Origin: Sperchopsis tessellata
Lineage: Eukaryota > Arthropoda > Insecta > Coleoptera > Hydrophilidae
NCBI GenBank assembly: GCA_033557685.1
Contig: JAWQRN010000210.1
Coordinates: 1 to 34,100, forward strand
DNA length: 34,100 nucleotides
Direction: 5' to 3'
The notes beneath the pieces were generated by a model. That model was not told the DNA's origin and did no database searches. It saw only the letters and a program-made list of their open reading frames with translations. The position numbers were made by a program, and so were the translations under genes. Below are positions 1-10,600 of this stretch, piece by piece (within the stretch, counting starts at the first letter, position 1; every line of letters begins with the position of its first letter).

Positions 1-231
1 ATTATCAAAACATGTAGCTGCCAAATGTGTTAGGTATAGTCTGCCTAGAAGACATTTATTCGCTGGGTTTTATATCCGAGGGCCTGTCTTCTATTAGCTG
101 AGACTTAAATTGGTTACTTATAGGAGACAAACTCTCGGATACAGAACCCTGTGGATCGGTGGTTTTGATGCATTATCTTAGGGAAGATATCAAAGTATTG
201 GTTTTTGCGCGTAAAATGCATGGTGCTTCAT
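1..231 (+). pseudogene. Possible decayed coding scrap, family unknown
   Basis: One plus-strand frame reads almost without interruption from about 45 to a TAG at 229-231, broken only by a TGA at 99-101. The second part (about 43 codons) has a protein-like composition including DTEPCGSVVL and HYLREDIKVLVFARKMHG. Base composition is less AT-rich than the following kilobase. No family is recognised and no start or splice junction is assigned. It could be the end of a decayed element or gene lying left of the window, or chance. Confidence is low. Confidence 0.2.
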
Positions 232-1690
232 AGTGCGTTACGATCTTTTGTCAACAAAAATAATAAAAAATAAATTATTTATTAAAATGTAATGTACGTT
301 AACTTAAACTCTATATTATTGTTGACTAAATCATGCACATCGTTAATAATTTTGAAGTAGCTTGCAGCTGTCTGTAACTTTGGTTCCCGTATTGTATTAT
401 TATTAAATAATGCTTATTAGGATAAACGTTAGTTTTAAGAAATTATTCAGTATATTTATAAGTAAATATTCTACGAATTAATTTGTATCTTTAAGTGTAA
501 ATGATGTATATTTACAATTGCATAGAGTATAACATTATAAACAAGTATAGGCCCAACCTTTTGAAATAATACATAACATTGAATTATGTATTAAAAATAT
601 ATAGACACATTCTGTTGGTTTCAAGTTATAATAAACAATAAAGTATATATTTAGTATTTTTATTTCGAAAAGTTAATTGTGACATAGAAATATCATTTAG
701 TAGACTCGAAAAGTTGTTTTGCATAGGTAACTCCAAACATTTCAGAAATATATGGGGTTTTATTTATAGTATAAAGTGTATTTAAATTAACAAATGTTTT
801 ATGATATTTTTAGAATAAAAGTTTGAGTGTATTGTATATGTAATGAGTATAGAACAATATAAAATTGCCACAGTAATATTCAATGTTTGCAATTTAAATA
901 TTAATATGAAGATCAAAATAGCTAAAAAAAATCATAATTAATAATATATTAAATCAAATTATATATAATAAATAATTACTTGCCTATCATCACAAGAAAT
1001 AAATATTTTTTATAAATTATGATAAAAGAATCATATTTATACAATTATATTTAGGCTACACACTTTCATTTTCAACATTAAAAGTGCCATTCAAAGTGCC
1101 TTTATAATAATCCATGAAACAATTTAAAAAAAAAACATTTTTTTTAAATTTTTACTGTTAATTTAACACACACTAACGGTGTCCGCTGCGAGAGTATAGG
1201 TTCCCTAAATATTATTATAAATTTAGCCCAATTTCAATGTTCGTAAAGTGTATCTAGTTTGAGAATAATTGAATGGTGCAGAAAAATTCAATCAGCATAT
1301 ATTTAGATGGGAACATTTCTAAGAGTTTTTCTAATTTATTTTCATTTATTTATTTTTACTGAAAATTTATCAAATTTAATATTTTTAAAAATAAGCTTTC
1401 AAAAAATTAAGTATTAAAATGAAAGAATATAGTTTACTACCATAATATAATTTGATATATTGATATTTTGAATTTACAATATAATACAATTAAATTTAAT
1501 CTATAAATAAAATGAAATAAAAACAACTACAAAATTATTTAAGGTCTTCCTTTTGCGTATGTGCACAATTCACATTTTCTTCTAACTATTCTCCATTATC
1601 AATTTGAATAGTACTGACACTTATCATAGCATTTTGAAATTTTGTCTTAATTCTTCAATATTGCAATTCCGTTGTTTTTATGTTTAATCC
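232..1690. other. AT-rich DNA with no recognisable gene
   Basis: About 1.45 kb of very AT-rich sequence with homopolymer A and T runs (for example near 1130-1160). No reading frame with family features, no RNA gene and no clear inverted or tandem repeat was seen. Confidence 0.6.
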
Positions 1691-1699
1691 TTTATATAT

Positions 1700-1930
1700 C
1701 CCAACAAAAAAGGCTATGAGGTCAGTTCAGGAGACCTCAAAATTGAGGGGAGATCGAGGGAAACAGACGAATAGGCAGGAAGAGGATGTCGTGGCTGCGC
1801 AACATCAGGCAATAGGCCGGAATATATACGGCAGACGCCGTAATACATACTTCAAAGAACCGAAAATGTGGTCGCAAACATTCATTAACAGATTACAGTG
1901 GAATAAGAAGAATTGGTTATTAGAGAATTT
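1700..1930 (+). mobile_element. Short LINE reverse transcriptase C-terminal remnant
   Basis: The longest open frame here (85 residues from 1680) is a shadow. A different plus-strand frame, in register with position 1747, gives IEGNRRIGRKRMSWLRNIRQ, then a TAG, then AGIYTADAVIHTSKNRKM. This matches the basic tail that ends many arthropod endonuclease-reverse transcriptase LINEs (GRKxxSWLRNIRxWTG, then an alternating helix). Only the extreme C-terminus remains, without upstream RT motifs, so it is a 5'-truncated, dead insertion of about 200 bp. Its clade is uncertain; it is not closely like the three RTE copies in this window. Confidence 0.5.
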
Positions 1931-1939
1931 TCCCTAAAT

Positions 1940-2800
1940 GTTCTGCTATTTTAGATTTGTGAGTAAGTGACCTATCCCTTTCAATCAATGGCTTATTATA
2001 TATTATATTTTGTGATTATCAAATAACGTACACCAAACATTAAACCCATACAATTTTTGAACTACTCAAAATCCGTTGTGGTTTTTCATCACACCACCAG
2101 TGTTGTTGGTGTCTGTGAAAGTTCCATCAGTTATAATTTGAACCGTCGTTCGTATCTGTTGAAAATTTTACCACTTATAATTTGAACTACGTCAGTCTAT
2201 ACAATACACTTACAAAAGTTGTCAGCATTCTGCATCTTATCTAGATACCGACTACAGAATTTCAATCTCCTTTGATAATCTCCTGCTAATCATCGATGAA
2301 CTTTTCTAGTTTTATAGAGTTTGAATTTCTAGTTTCTCTATATGCGTAACGTATTAGCTCGAGAAACGTCAATTTTATGTTAAATTTGTGTACTTTTGGA
2401 ACGTGGTGGGTTAAAAGATCCGTAGTATATCAGATTGTCCTCAAAAATTTAAAAAATGTTTACATCAAATTATTATCTGGGTGTTTAAGAAAATATATCT
2501 CCATTGCGATTTCAGGACACTTGGTGACTTCTAAATAACATTCAATCATATTATATTTCCCATCGATTTTATATTGCATTTTGAGTAAACTAAGTAAAAC
2601 ATTATGTACCATAAAATTGCTAACTCAATAGTATTGACACTAGTCAAATATGCCAGTAATCAATAATCGGATAGGTAACAACTAGATTTTTAGTCAAAAT
2701 ATGAATAAATGTTAATAAAGAAAATTAATTTCGTACATACGTGAAATAGTGAAGCGATGGTATTTTATAAAAAATACACGATAGAAAGTTAAGGCGTTTA
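1940..2800. other. AT-rich DNA with no recognisable gene
   Basis: No frame with family features. An imperfect short hairpin-like stretch is visible around 2086-2122 (CACACCACCA against TGTTGGTGTC). The segment just before the RTE copy is unassigned. Confidence 0.5.
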
Positions 2801-2839
2801 TTGAAACAAACACACAACCATGATAGTATATAAAATAAA

Positions 2840-4640
2840 CCATCAAAATTCCTTTGCTGTACGCAAGAGGACGTGGCACGGAACTAACATTACAAGAAAT
2901 GAGATTAACTACATTCTGACCGTTTAAGACTGGAAGCGATCATAGTTTAGTTAAATGTAGAATTTTAACAGTAATAGAAAATGTGTAAATATGTTGAGTT
3001 AATTCGTTGAAGATACATCACTAGCTTTAAAAATATCCCTTACAGCAGTGGACGAAAAGTCGGTACATTTCAGAACATCATGGTTTTCACCCAGAAACGC
3101 TATTCATATATATTTAGAATATATTAAAATATCAAATTAAAAAGATTCAAGTTAACTGATAAAACTACCAAAAATCTTAACTTGGGCAATCTGAAACCTA
3201 ACCAAGAGGTATTTCAATTAAAACATATTATCAGTGGAACTATTAGTGATAAAAAGGAGAACAAAATATTCACCTAGATTAAAATCCTACAGTATTATAG
3301 AGAACTAAACGTTATAGTTAAGACAGACGACAGAGTATGTACTACTGTCAAAAATCTATATTCTGGTCAATAAAACACCAGATAAGCTGTAAGCAGGTGA
3401 AACAAATATTATAATTTGAAAAAAATAGTAATAAATAGCACTATGACCTGAAAACAGTAAGAGCGATCTTGTAATGCTATAACCACTACAACTATATCGA
3501 GACGAACGTACCATATAAACATATCATATGAGGAAGTAGTTCCCCAAATATTACTCACAGAAGTGGCGCATCTATAAAGTGTGGAAGAGCACCTGAAGGG
3601 GATGGCATTACAGTTAACATAATCACTGGAGATGAGATATATACAGTTCTGGAAAACTGTTCAATTCACGCCTGGAAACCACATAGATTTTGGCATCTAG
3701 GAACAATGCAACACTTATTCTGATCACAAAAAAGTAACAAACAAGTTCTAAGAAATTATCGACCAATTAGACTCACATCTGTGGCTTATAAGATCCTTAC
3801 CAAAATAATTACGAAACGCCTTACATACCAATTCGAGTAACACCAACCCAAAGAACAGGCCTGTTTTCGTAAAGGATGTAGCACTATTGACCATATCCAT
3901 ACGGTGTATAAATACGAGTACAACCTGCCACTGTAGGCTATGACAAAGAATTTAACCCCAACAAGATGGGAATAGTGATAAAAGCAGCACACCCAGTTTT
4001 AAAATACACCAAAAAATGGACCGTTTGATTTTTAAAACGGTGTTACACAAGGAGACACCATACCGCCGAAAATTATATGTTCCGAATACTACTTTGGAAA
4101 TAAAAGGACATTAAAGTGAATGAAAAGTATCTAGACCATTTAAGATTTGGAGACGATATCATGTTTTTCTGCACGCACCATACAATATCAAATGGTTGAT
4201 CTAGTTATGACAAGTAGAACCATAGACCTTAGAATTAATATGAAAGTAATTTTTAATGGAGCTGGCTACACCAGCTAATGTATCCATCGAGAGTACACTC
4301 ATACACTCATAGAAACCATACATATTTACATCGAAACCGTAACATCTTACATGTGCTTAGGCCAGCTCATAACGATGGTTGAACATATTTCTTCTTAGAT
4401 AGCATGAAAAACAAAGCTTGTATGGAGTATAATTAGCCATCCAAGCTACATATTTAAATTGCGCATGCCTTTGTGTTTGAAACGCAGAGTCTTCAGTCGG
4501 TGTGTTTCGTCTAGGTTAACGTATGTTAGTGACGCCTGGACTTTAAGGACCTTGCACATTCAGAACCTCCAAACAACACAATGAGGTATTGAGAGATAAT
4601 GAGTGTGGGAATTAATGATAGAAAGCGATGTAGCTAGATA
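2840..4640 (+). mobile_element. RTE-like LINE, copy A (degenerate)
   Basis: A non-LTR retrotransposon with stops and frameshifts throughout. In order on the plus strand: the end of the apurinic-type endonuclease (KRTWHGTN, then NEINYILT at about 2865-2920, then in another frame TGSDHSLVKCRI, holding the SDH motif); the linker (KRFKLTDKTTKN near 3150); reverse transcriptase fingers (LRNYRPIRLTSVAYKIL near 3755, FRKGCSTIDHIHTVY near 3865); a GVTQGDT-like stretch near 4040; and a thumb/C-terminal part to about 4630. Stops and frame changes rule out a working protein. The copy is interrupted at 2998-3075 by PLE-derived sequence and is followed directly by a second copy in the same orientation. 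The RTE clade call rests on motif style; conserved C-terminal motifs are better preserved in copy C. Confidence 0.7.
2998..3075 (+). mobile_element. Penelope-like element 3' terminal fragment
   Basis: About 75 bp matching the sense 3' end of the PLE at 22872-24235. The shared core is ATATCCCTT, a short loop, CAGTGGAC, a run of A, then a G-rich GGNAC stretch. The two other copies are at 22872-22972 and 29526-29630 on the minus strand, so this one is in the opposite orientation. It lies between endonuclease and linker sequence of RTE copy A, which suggests insertion into that LINE. No coding sequence is attached. Confidence 0.55.
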
Positions 4641-4689
4641 AACGACATACATATTGTAGGTGTATTCGGCTTTTCATGGAGAAATTAAT

Positions 4690-6720
4690 GAGAAAACACA
4701 CCATTAAAATATGTAGATTCAAATAGTATGTATACAGAACATACCATGCTAGCTAAAAAAATATCACTCAAATGGAACTGGCAAAATCCTAACACCAGTA
4801 ACGCGATTAACTTCATATTCAGTAATCAAAACGCCATCATACAAGACTACATTTCTGGTAGAGAAATTAACTTGGACCATCTGAAATATAACCAATATGT
4901 ATGTTATCTAGATCTTAAGAACAGATTTGCTGCTCTGGAAGAATACAATGGTGTCGATAAAGTGTTTAATATAATAACAGATATGGCTAGAATAATAGGT
5001 GGAGCTACCAATAGTAAAGAGGAGTCGAATATACCAAGACTCTACAAAGGCAGCATAGAGAACTAAATATAAAATAAGAATGCAGAATATAGGTTACGAG
5101 AAACGTTTAATGACTATTAAAAAGTGAATAAAGGAAAATATTAGAAGAAACAAATATGATGCCACAATCCGGGCGATAGAGCAGCATAGAAGCATAATCT
5201 GGTGAATCAGAGGACATATGCTTGAGAACCAGTAAATAATAGCCCTCAAACCTGAAAACCGTGAGACAGTTGACGAGAGAAAGGAATTCCTTGAAGTGGA
5301 TAGAAAGTTTTAACTTGACTGTATAAATATCTCTTCCGAAGAAGAAGTTCCACTAATATTACTCTCAGAATTAAATATATAAATTTCCGGTAAACGGTAT
5401 TTGTTATGTATAGAAACAAAATAATTCCAGCGTCCTGGACAAATGTAGCGATTATTTTAATCTATAAAACTAAAATAAAGACCTGAAATTTACTTATACT
5501 TACTAGCTTATAAGATCTCTACCAAAATAATTAAACACCACCTTACAGATCAATTCGATTCTAATCCAACCCAAAGAACAGGTATGCTTTCACAAGGGAT
5601 ATAGCAATATTGACCACATTTATACGATGCTCTAATTGTTATCTAGATATAACGTGTTGTGGATTCATATACTATGAGAACACATTTGACTCGATCAAGA
5701 CATCTGCAGTTGTTAAAGCTTTGGTCGAAAATAGCATTATATCTGCCAATATACAGCCGATTCAAATATCAATGAAAGAGCCACATCAAACGTTAAATAA
5801 AACGTTTGATATTCAAAAAGGTGGTAGACAAGGAGGCACCATATCGTCGAAGTTGTTCAGTGCAGCTCTAAAGTATATGTACCGAGATCTAGATTGGAAA
5901 CACGAGAGCATAAAAGTAAATGGATAATATCTTAGCCACTTCAGATTTGCAGATATCATGATATTCGAACACATTGTCAAAGTGCTTCAAGAATAAATTA
6001 TTTATCTGAATTTCGAAAGTAAAAATATAGGCCTTTTGGATAAATAAAGCAAAAGTAATGCTCAATGTGCTAGCTATGTCTGCCAATTTGTACATCGAGG
6101 GCACACTAATCGCAACCGTAACACCATACATGAATTTGGGCCAGCCTATATCGATGTATGGAGATATTTCTTTGTAGATGGTATAAAGAACAAAGTTTGC
6201 TTGGAATATAATTGGACGTATAAGCTACATATTTAAGTCGCATATGCCTTTGTTTGAAATTGAATTGAAATGTAGAGCCTTCGATCAGTAGGTTTTACCT
6301 GTGATGACATATCCTATTGAGAAATGATTGTTAAAGGCCTTGCCTTTTCATAAGCTCCAAATAATGCAAATACATATTGAGTGATATATGATGGGTTTGG
6401 GAATTATAAATAAATGGCGCCATGAATGGATTAGAAGTCAGACTAGGGTTAGGGATCTTACAGGGACGGTGAAGATACAAAAGTGGAATAGGCAAAATTT
6501 CTTGAAAAGTGAACACACTATCGATAACCAAAGAAAATAACGGAGGCAACTCAATACTAAGACGATGACCCAATGACAGTGCGACTGAGAACTCAGAAGT
6601 TATTTTGGAGTTATATAGATGAGAAGGATGCACAAGCGTGGTGAGTATAAGGAATTCGAGGAGGCTTTCGTTCAGCAGTGGATGAATCATGGCTGATTAT
6701 GATGATTCTGATGATGATAT
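4690..6720 (+). mobile_element. RTE-like LINE, copy B (degenerate)
   Basis: A second RTE-like LINE, head to tail with copy A. The frame at 4728-5066 begins in the endonuclease C-terminal region (ISLKWNWQNPN, then NAINFIFSNQNAIIQD, like the family's KWTWxSPNG...NEIDFILTN) and runs into the linker (LKNRFAALEEYNGVDKVF). The reverse transcriptase is clearest at 5610-5927: FDSIKTSAVVKAL, then GGRQGGTISSKLFSAALKYM. The catalytic FADD box is damaged (FADIM at about 5945-5960). The 3' end (about 6660-6720) has the same CAGCAGTGNATGAAT stretch as copy C at 12575-12600, followed by TGA/ATG-rich short repeats, a tail style known from RTE elements. Many stops; not functional. The 119-residue minus-strand frame at 6331-6690 is a shadow. 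Confidence 0.75.
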
Positions 6721-6724
6721 ATTA

Positions 6725-7250
6725 CCATCAACGATTATATATACTGGATAACTGAAGCGTATAAGAACAAATAAAAAATTCCCTTGTGGTATATACATAA
6801 CACAAGTATATGCTATCTCATCTCATACTATGTAAATAGTACATCGCTATTTTACAGATAGTTCAGAATTACGTATGTTTATTCCATTTGAATCTGCATC
6901 GATTTTATATTTAAGTAGTTTCCATGTATTTTAGTTAACAGAGTTGAGAGAAAAAGCAGATTTTATTTTAAATATTGTATTCCCTCTAATATTAGCGACC
7001 AATTGTTAAGAGATAAATGAGTACCGTTGTTTGCTATAGTATTGATAACCCAGTGTATTTGATATATGCTAAAATCCTAACGGTTTACTTAGAATTTGAA
7101 GTTACTCAATGTTGGGATTTTTGGTAGAAAATGACTTAGGTTGGCAGCTTTCGACGCCATCAGAATTTAAGTCACAAAATTTTCAGCATAAAATGTAGAA
7201 AAATGACTTTTAATAAATTTATGTGAATGTGAACTCACTTTATTATGTAA
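6725..7250. other. Gene-upstream region, no coding signal
   Basis: About 525 bp between RTE copy B and the LITAF-domain gene. No reading frame or repeat was recognised. It presumably includes the proximal promoter of the downstream gene; beyond the TATA-like element I can point to no specific binding site. Confidence 0.45.
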
Positions 7251-7252
7251 TA

Positions 7253-7260
7253 TATATAAA
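7253..7260 (+). promoter_or_regulatory. Candidate TATA box of the LITAF-domain gene
   Basis: TATATAAA lies 62 bp upstream of the chosen ATG and is followed by a less AT-rich stretch (CGAGCAAGCAAGC). If used, transcription would start near 7283-7292, giving a 5' leader of about 30-40 nt. AT-rich background makes chance TATA matches common, so the support is positional only. Confidence 0.4.
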
Positions 7261-7321
7261 CGAGCAAGCAAGCAAACAAATCAAGGAAATAAAAGGGATC
7301 CCAAAATTTCTTCGGGAGTAG

Positions 7322-7607
7322 ATGGGGGAAGCACGCTGTCAAGTATGTGGAGAAACAATACAATATTCACCAAATGAAGTGTCAGTTTTGGCTGAACATT
7401 TTTGTTATGACCACCCAGACTTAGAAGTAGGATATTTTTCGATTGTGAATTTTGCATTTGATGATGATGAGTTATACAAAGATAGTAGTGAAAAATATGA
7501 TGAAACAATCAGCATCCGCTCAGAAAATGTAAACGCTGCTGTTACTTTAGAAAAGAAATCAAAAATTGTGACAGAAAAAGAAACTAAATCTAAGGATAAA
7601 AAAGCTA
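7322..7607 (+). CDS. LITAF-domain gene exon 1 (start; CxxC-H-H finger)
   Basis: Encodes residues 1-95 plus the first base of codon 96. It begins MGEARCQVCGETIQYSP and carries the CxxC...H...H finger and an acidic, Lys-rich tail. Donor is CTA|GTAAAT. Without splicing the frame would run on to 7675 with a hydrophobic tail; the matching phase of exon 2 argues for the splice. Confidence 0.8.
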
Positions 7608-10600
7608 GTAAATATATTGTTTTATTATTTACTTTATACACTATTCATAATCGTGTATATGCTCCCGTTATATAAGAAATTAATCGTTTCCGTTATTTCC
7701 TATATATGCAACTTTATACTATATATCGTTTTATGCTGTATCCAAAATAATGTTTTTGCATTGAAGAAATGGGGTAAAAAAATTAGAGATTTTTAGGTTG
7801 TACCGTATAAATACTCAATATTATAAAATTAGGTGCTATTAAGTGTAAAAGTTCCGAGGCTCTAATAAGTTTATATCTATTCAGAGCATATACATGACTA
7901 TTTCAAAAATTGAGTGTCATTAAATGTATAATGTGATGCACCTTCCTTGTATTGTGCTTGTTTAATCTAAACTTCCCTTAGCTCGAAATATGGTGGCAAA
8001 GTATTCCCTGGCTGAGCAGATCCATGCCTAAAAACAAACAGATATCAAACACCACATCTAACATATTTACTTTAATTAGGTATTTAATTTCTTTACATTT
8101 TTGAATTTATATTTCAGGTAAAGATGTTGAAACAGTTGTAACAGATGATTTGACTCAGTGCTCAACATGTGCTTGCGCAGCAGGGGATTATGACTTTGAT
8201 TGCCATAAAAACTACAAAACTACTGGTAAGATTTTAATTTAATACGATTAGTGACATGATTGAGTATTATTCAAAAGGGAATAACAGTTTCTTATATCTT
8301 ATAAAGTACCTTGTTCTAATTATTCTATTTCCATTGATCAAACCGACCAGAAACCAAAGCAATAAAAGATTAATGAATCATACAACTACTTGAAACCAAA
8401 TAGCGCAGAAATTTGCTTAATATTAATAATTAATATTACAGTGCTATGACGTCCACATATGGTCTCATATATGCAGCATGTGAAGTACCCTGTGCGGCGG
8501 GTTCGATCCTACCTAAGAATGGGCTGGCTTGAGTCTACAGCAATGTCAACACAACTAGTTGTGTGCCAGTGACCATATTTGTTTAATAATGAGAAGTTAA
8601 TAATATGTGTAAAATTAATGACAGAAACACGTGTCCACTGCATTTAGTTTTTTCCCATCATTTTGCGATATATAATTCATTACTGTATTTAATATATCGA
8701 CTTGAATGGTTTGCTTGATATTTAACTTTATTAAATATTAAATTTACACATTTATGAATGGCCAAGGAAGCAACAAATTCTTAGTTAATAATATATTTTT
8801 ATGAGCTATTTAACTGTGAATCTATTCCCAAAAGTAGGATTTAGTAACCCAGGTACTAACATAATATGATAAAAGTGTGACCGACTATTATGAATTCAAA
8901 TATTTAGATATTTGTTTTGATATGGCTTTTAAACTTTATTTGGTATGTGGAAATAATATCCCATCTAAATTAAATTTACATATCTTGAATACATGATAAC
9001 GATTAATTATACGAAAAATAAAATAAAAGTATTTAATTGTGAGTGGCTACAAATGAGTAAATTGTAAAAGACTACAAAAAATATTTACTAAATTTAAATT
9101 GTATGTACATTTTATTAAAATTTTCGTTGATATTATATCTGAATGTACTAGTGGCCCTAATTGAAAAACGTCAAATCGAATTACGAAAATTCACCAGATT
9201 GCTAGACTTTATAACACCAAAGAGATAACGCATATCACGAAAGGAATCAATTACTCAGTTGAAATAAGAAACCTAGTTAGGGAGAAAAGGCAAGTGAGAC
9301 GAAAGTGGCAACAAACACGACACCAAATCGATAAGACTGTCCTCGATAATAAATCACAAAAATTAAAAAGAGAAATCCGTAAGTTATAAGATGACAGATG
9401 AAGTTCTTAACAAACCTAACAGCTGAAGAAGAGAGTGACTACTCACTCTGGAAAGCTACAGAACGAATCAAAAGTCCGATAATGCCAATTCTTCCAATAA
9501 AAAAGGTCAAGAAAGCTGGGCAAGAGAGAATAAACAAAAAGCAGATTTATTTGTTGAACACATAGGGGAAGTATTTACACCAAATGATATGCAGAATATT
9601 AATAATAAACTTGAAGAAGCCGAAAATAATATAACACAAGAAATTACTCCGGTCACCCCAAAAGAAGTGCAGGAAGAGATCAAGTCAAACCTGAACTCTA
9701 TGAAGTCACCAGGATTTGACTTAATTACTGGGCAAATTCTGAAACAACTTCCGCGAAAAGGGATAGTTATGTTGGCATATCTCTACAATGCAGCTTTTAT
9801 AATCAAATATGCCCCCGCCAGCTGGAAGGTGACCGAAGTTATTATGATCCCCAAGCCAGGGTAACCACCTCCGGAAGTAGAATCGTACAGACGGAATTCA
9901 CTGTTGCCAGTGATTTCAAAGGTATTGAAAAGTTCTGCTCAGGAGATTAAAAGTAAATATATAGAATGCCAAACTGATTCCTGACAATCAATTTGGCTTA
10001 AACAAAGACACTCGACAATCGACCGAGTGCATCGAATTACAGATATAATTGAAAGAGTCCTAGATGAGAAACAAGTCTATTCGGTGTTATTCATTGACGT
10101 CGTAAAGGCCTTCGATAGGGTGTGCATTAAGTACTACTACACAAATTAAACAAAGTGCAACCTAAGTAATATGATAAAATCCATAACTCATATATATCTG
10201 GGAGAATGTTCAGTATAAAACAAGAAGAAGCCTATTTATACCTAAAATAAATCCAAGCAGGTGTTCCACAGGGCAGTGTTCTTGGGCCTGTCGTATTATA
10301 TACCAGTGATATACCAAAACTTATAACAAGGGAAACTAGCTGCTTTTGCTGACGACACAGCTTTGATGACAACAGGACGGGACGAGAAAATTTCTACTCG
10401 ACTACAACAGGAAGCTAGTAACACCATATTCGACTGGACCAAGAAATAGAAAATTAAACTTAATGATGATAAATCGGTACACATCAACTACACCAACAAA
10501 AAATTGAACAATACCTCATCATTGATCATAAATGGAACGGTAGTTCCATATGAAAATAAAGCCAAATACCTAGGAATGACATAAGACACCAAGCTGAAAT

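Noticed and set aside
1680..1937. 85-residue plus-strand ORF as a gene
   Set aside because: A different register gives the recognisable LINE tail (GRKRMSWLRNIRQ); this frame does not.
6331..6690. 119-residue minus-strand ORF
   Set aside because: Antisense shadow of the RTE copy B 3' region; no family features.
7281..7641. Minus-strand ORFs of 75 and 78 residues
   Set aside because: Antisense shadows of exon 1 of the LITAF-domain gene.
7322..7675. A single-exon 117-residue protein
   Set aside because: The last 20 or so residues are AT-rich hydrophobic read-through. A donor at 7608 joins in phase to exons 2-4, which complete a LITAF domain.
8440..8520. Intact tRNA gene at the GGTTCGATCC box
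   Set aside because: No acceptor stem or anticodon arm can be formed; only promoter boxes fit, so a SINE-like unit is preferred.
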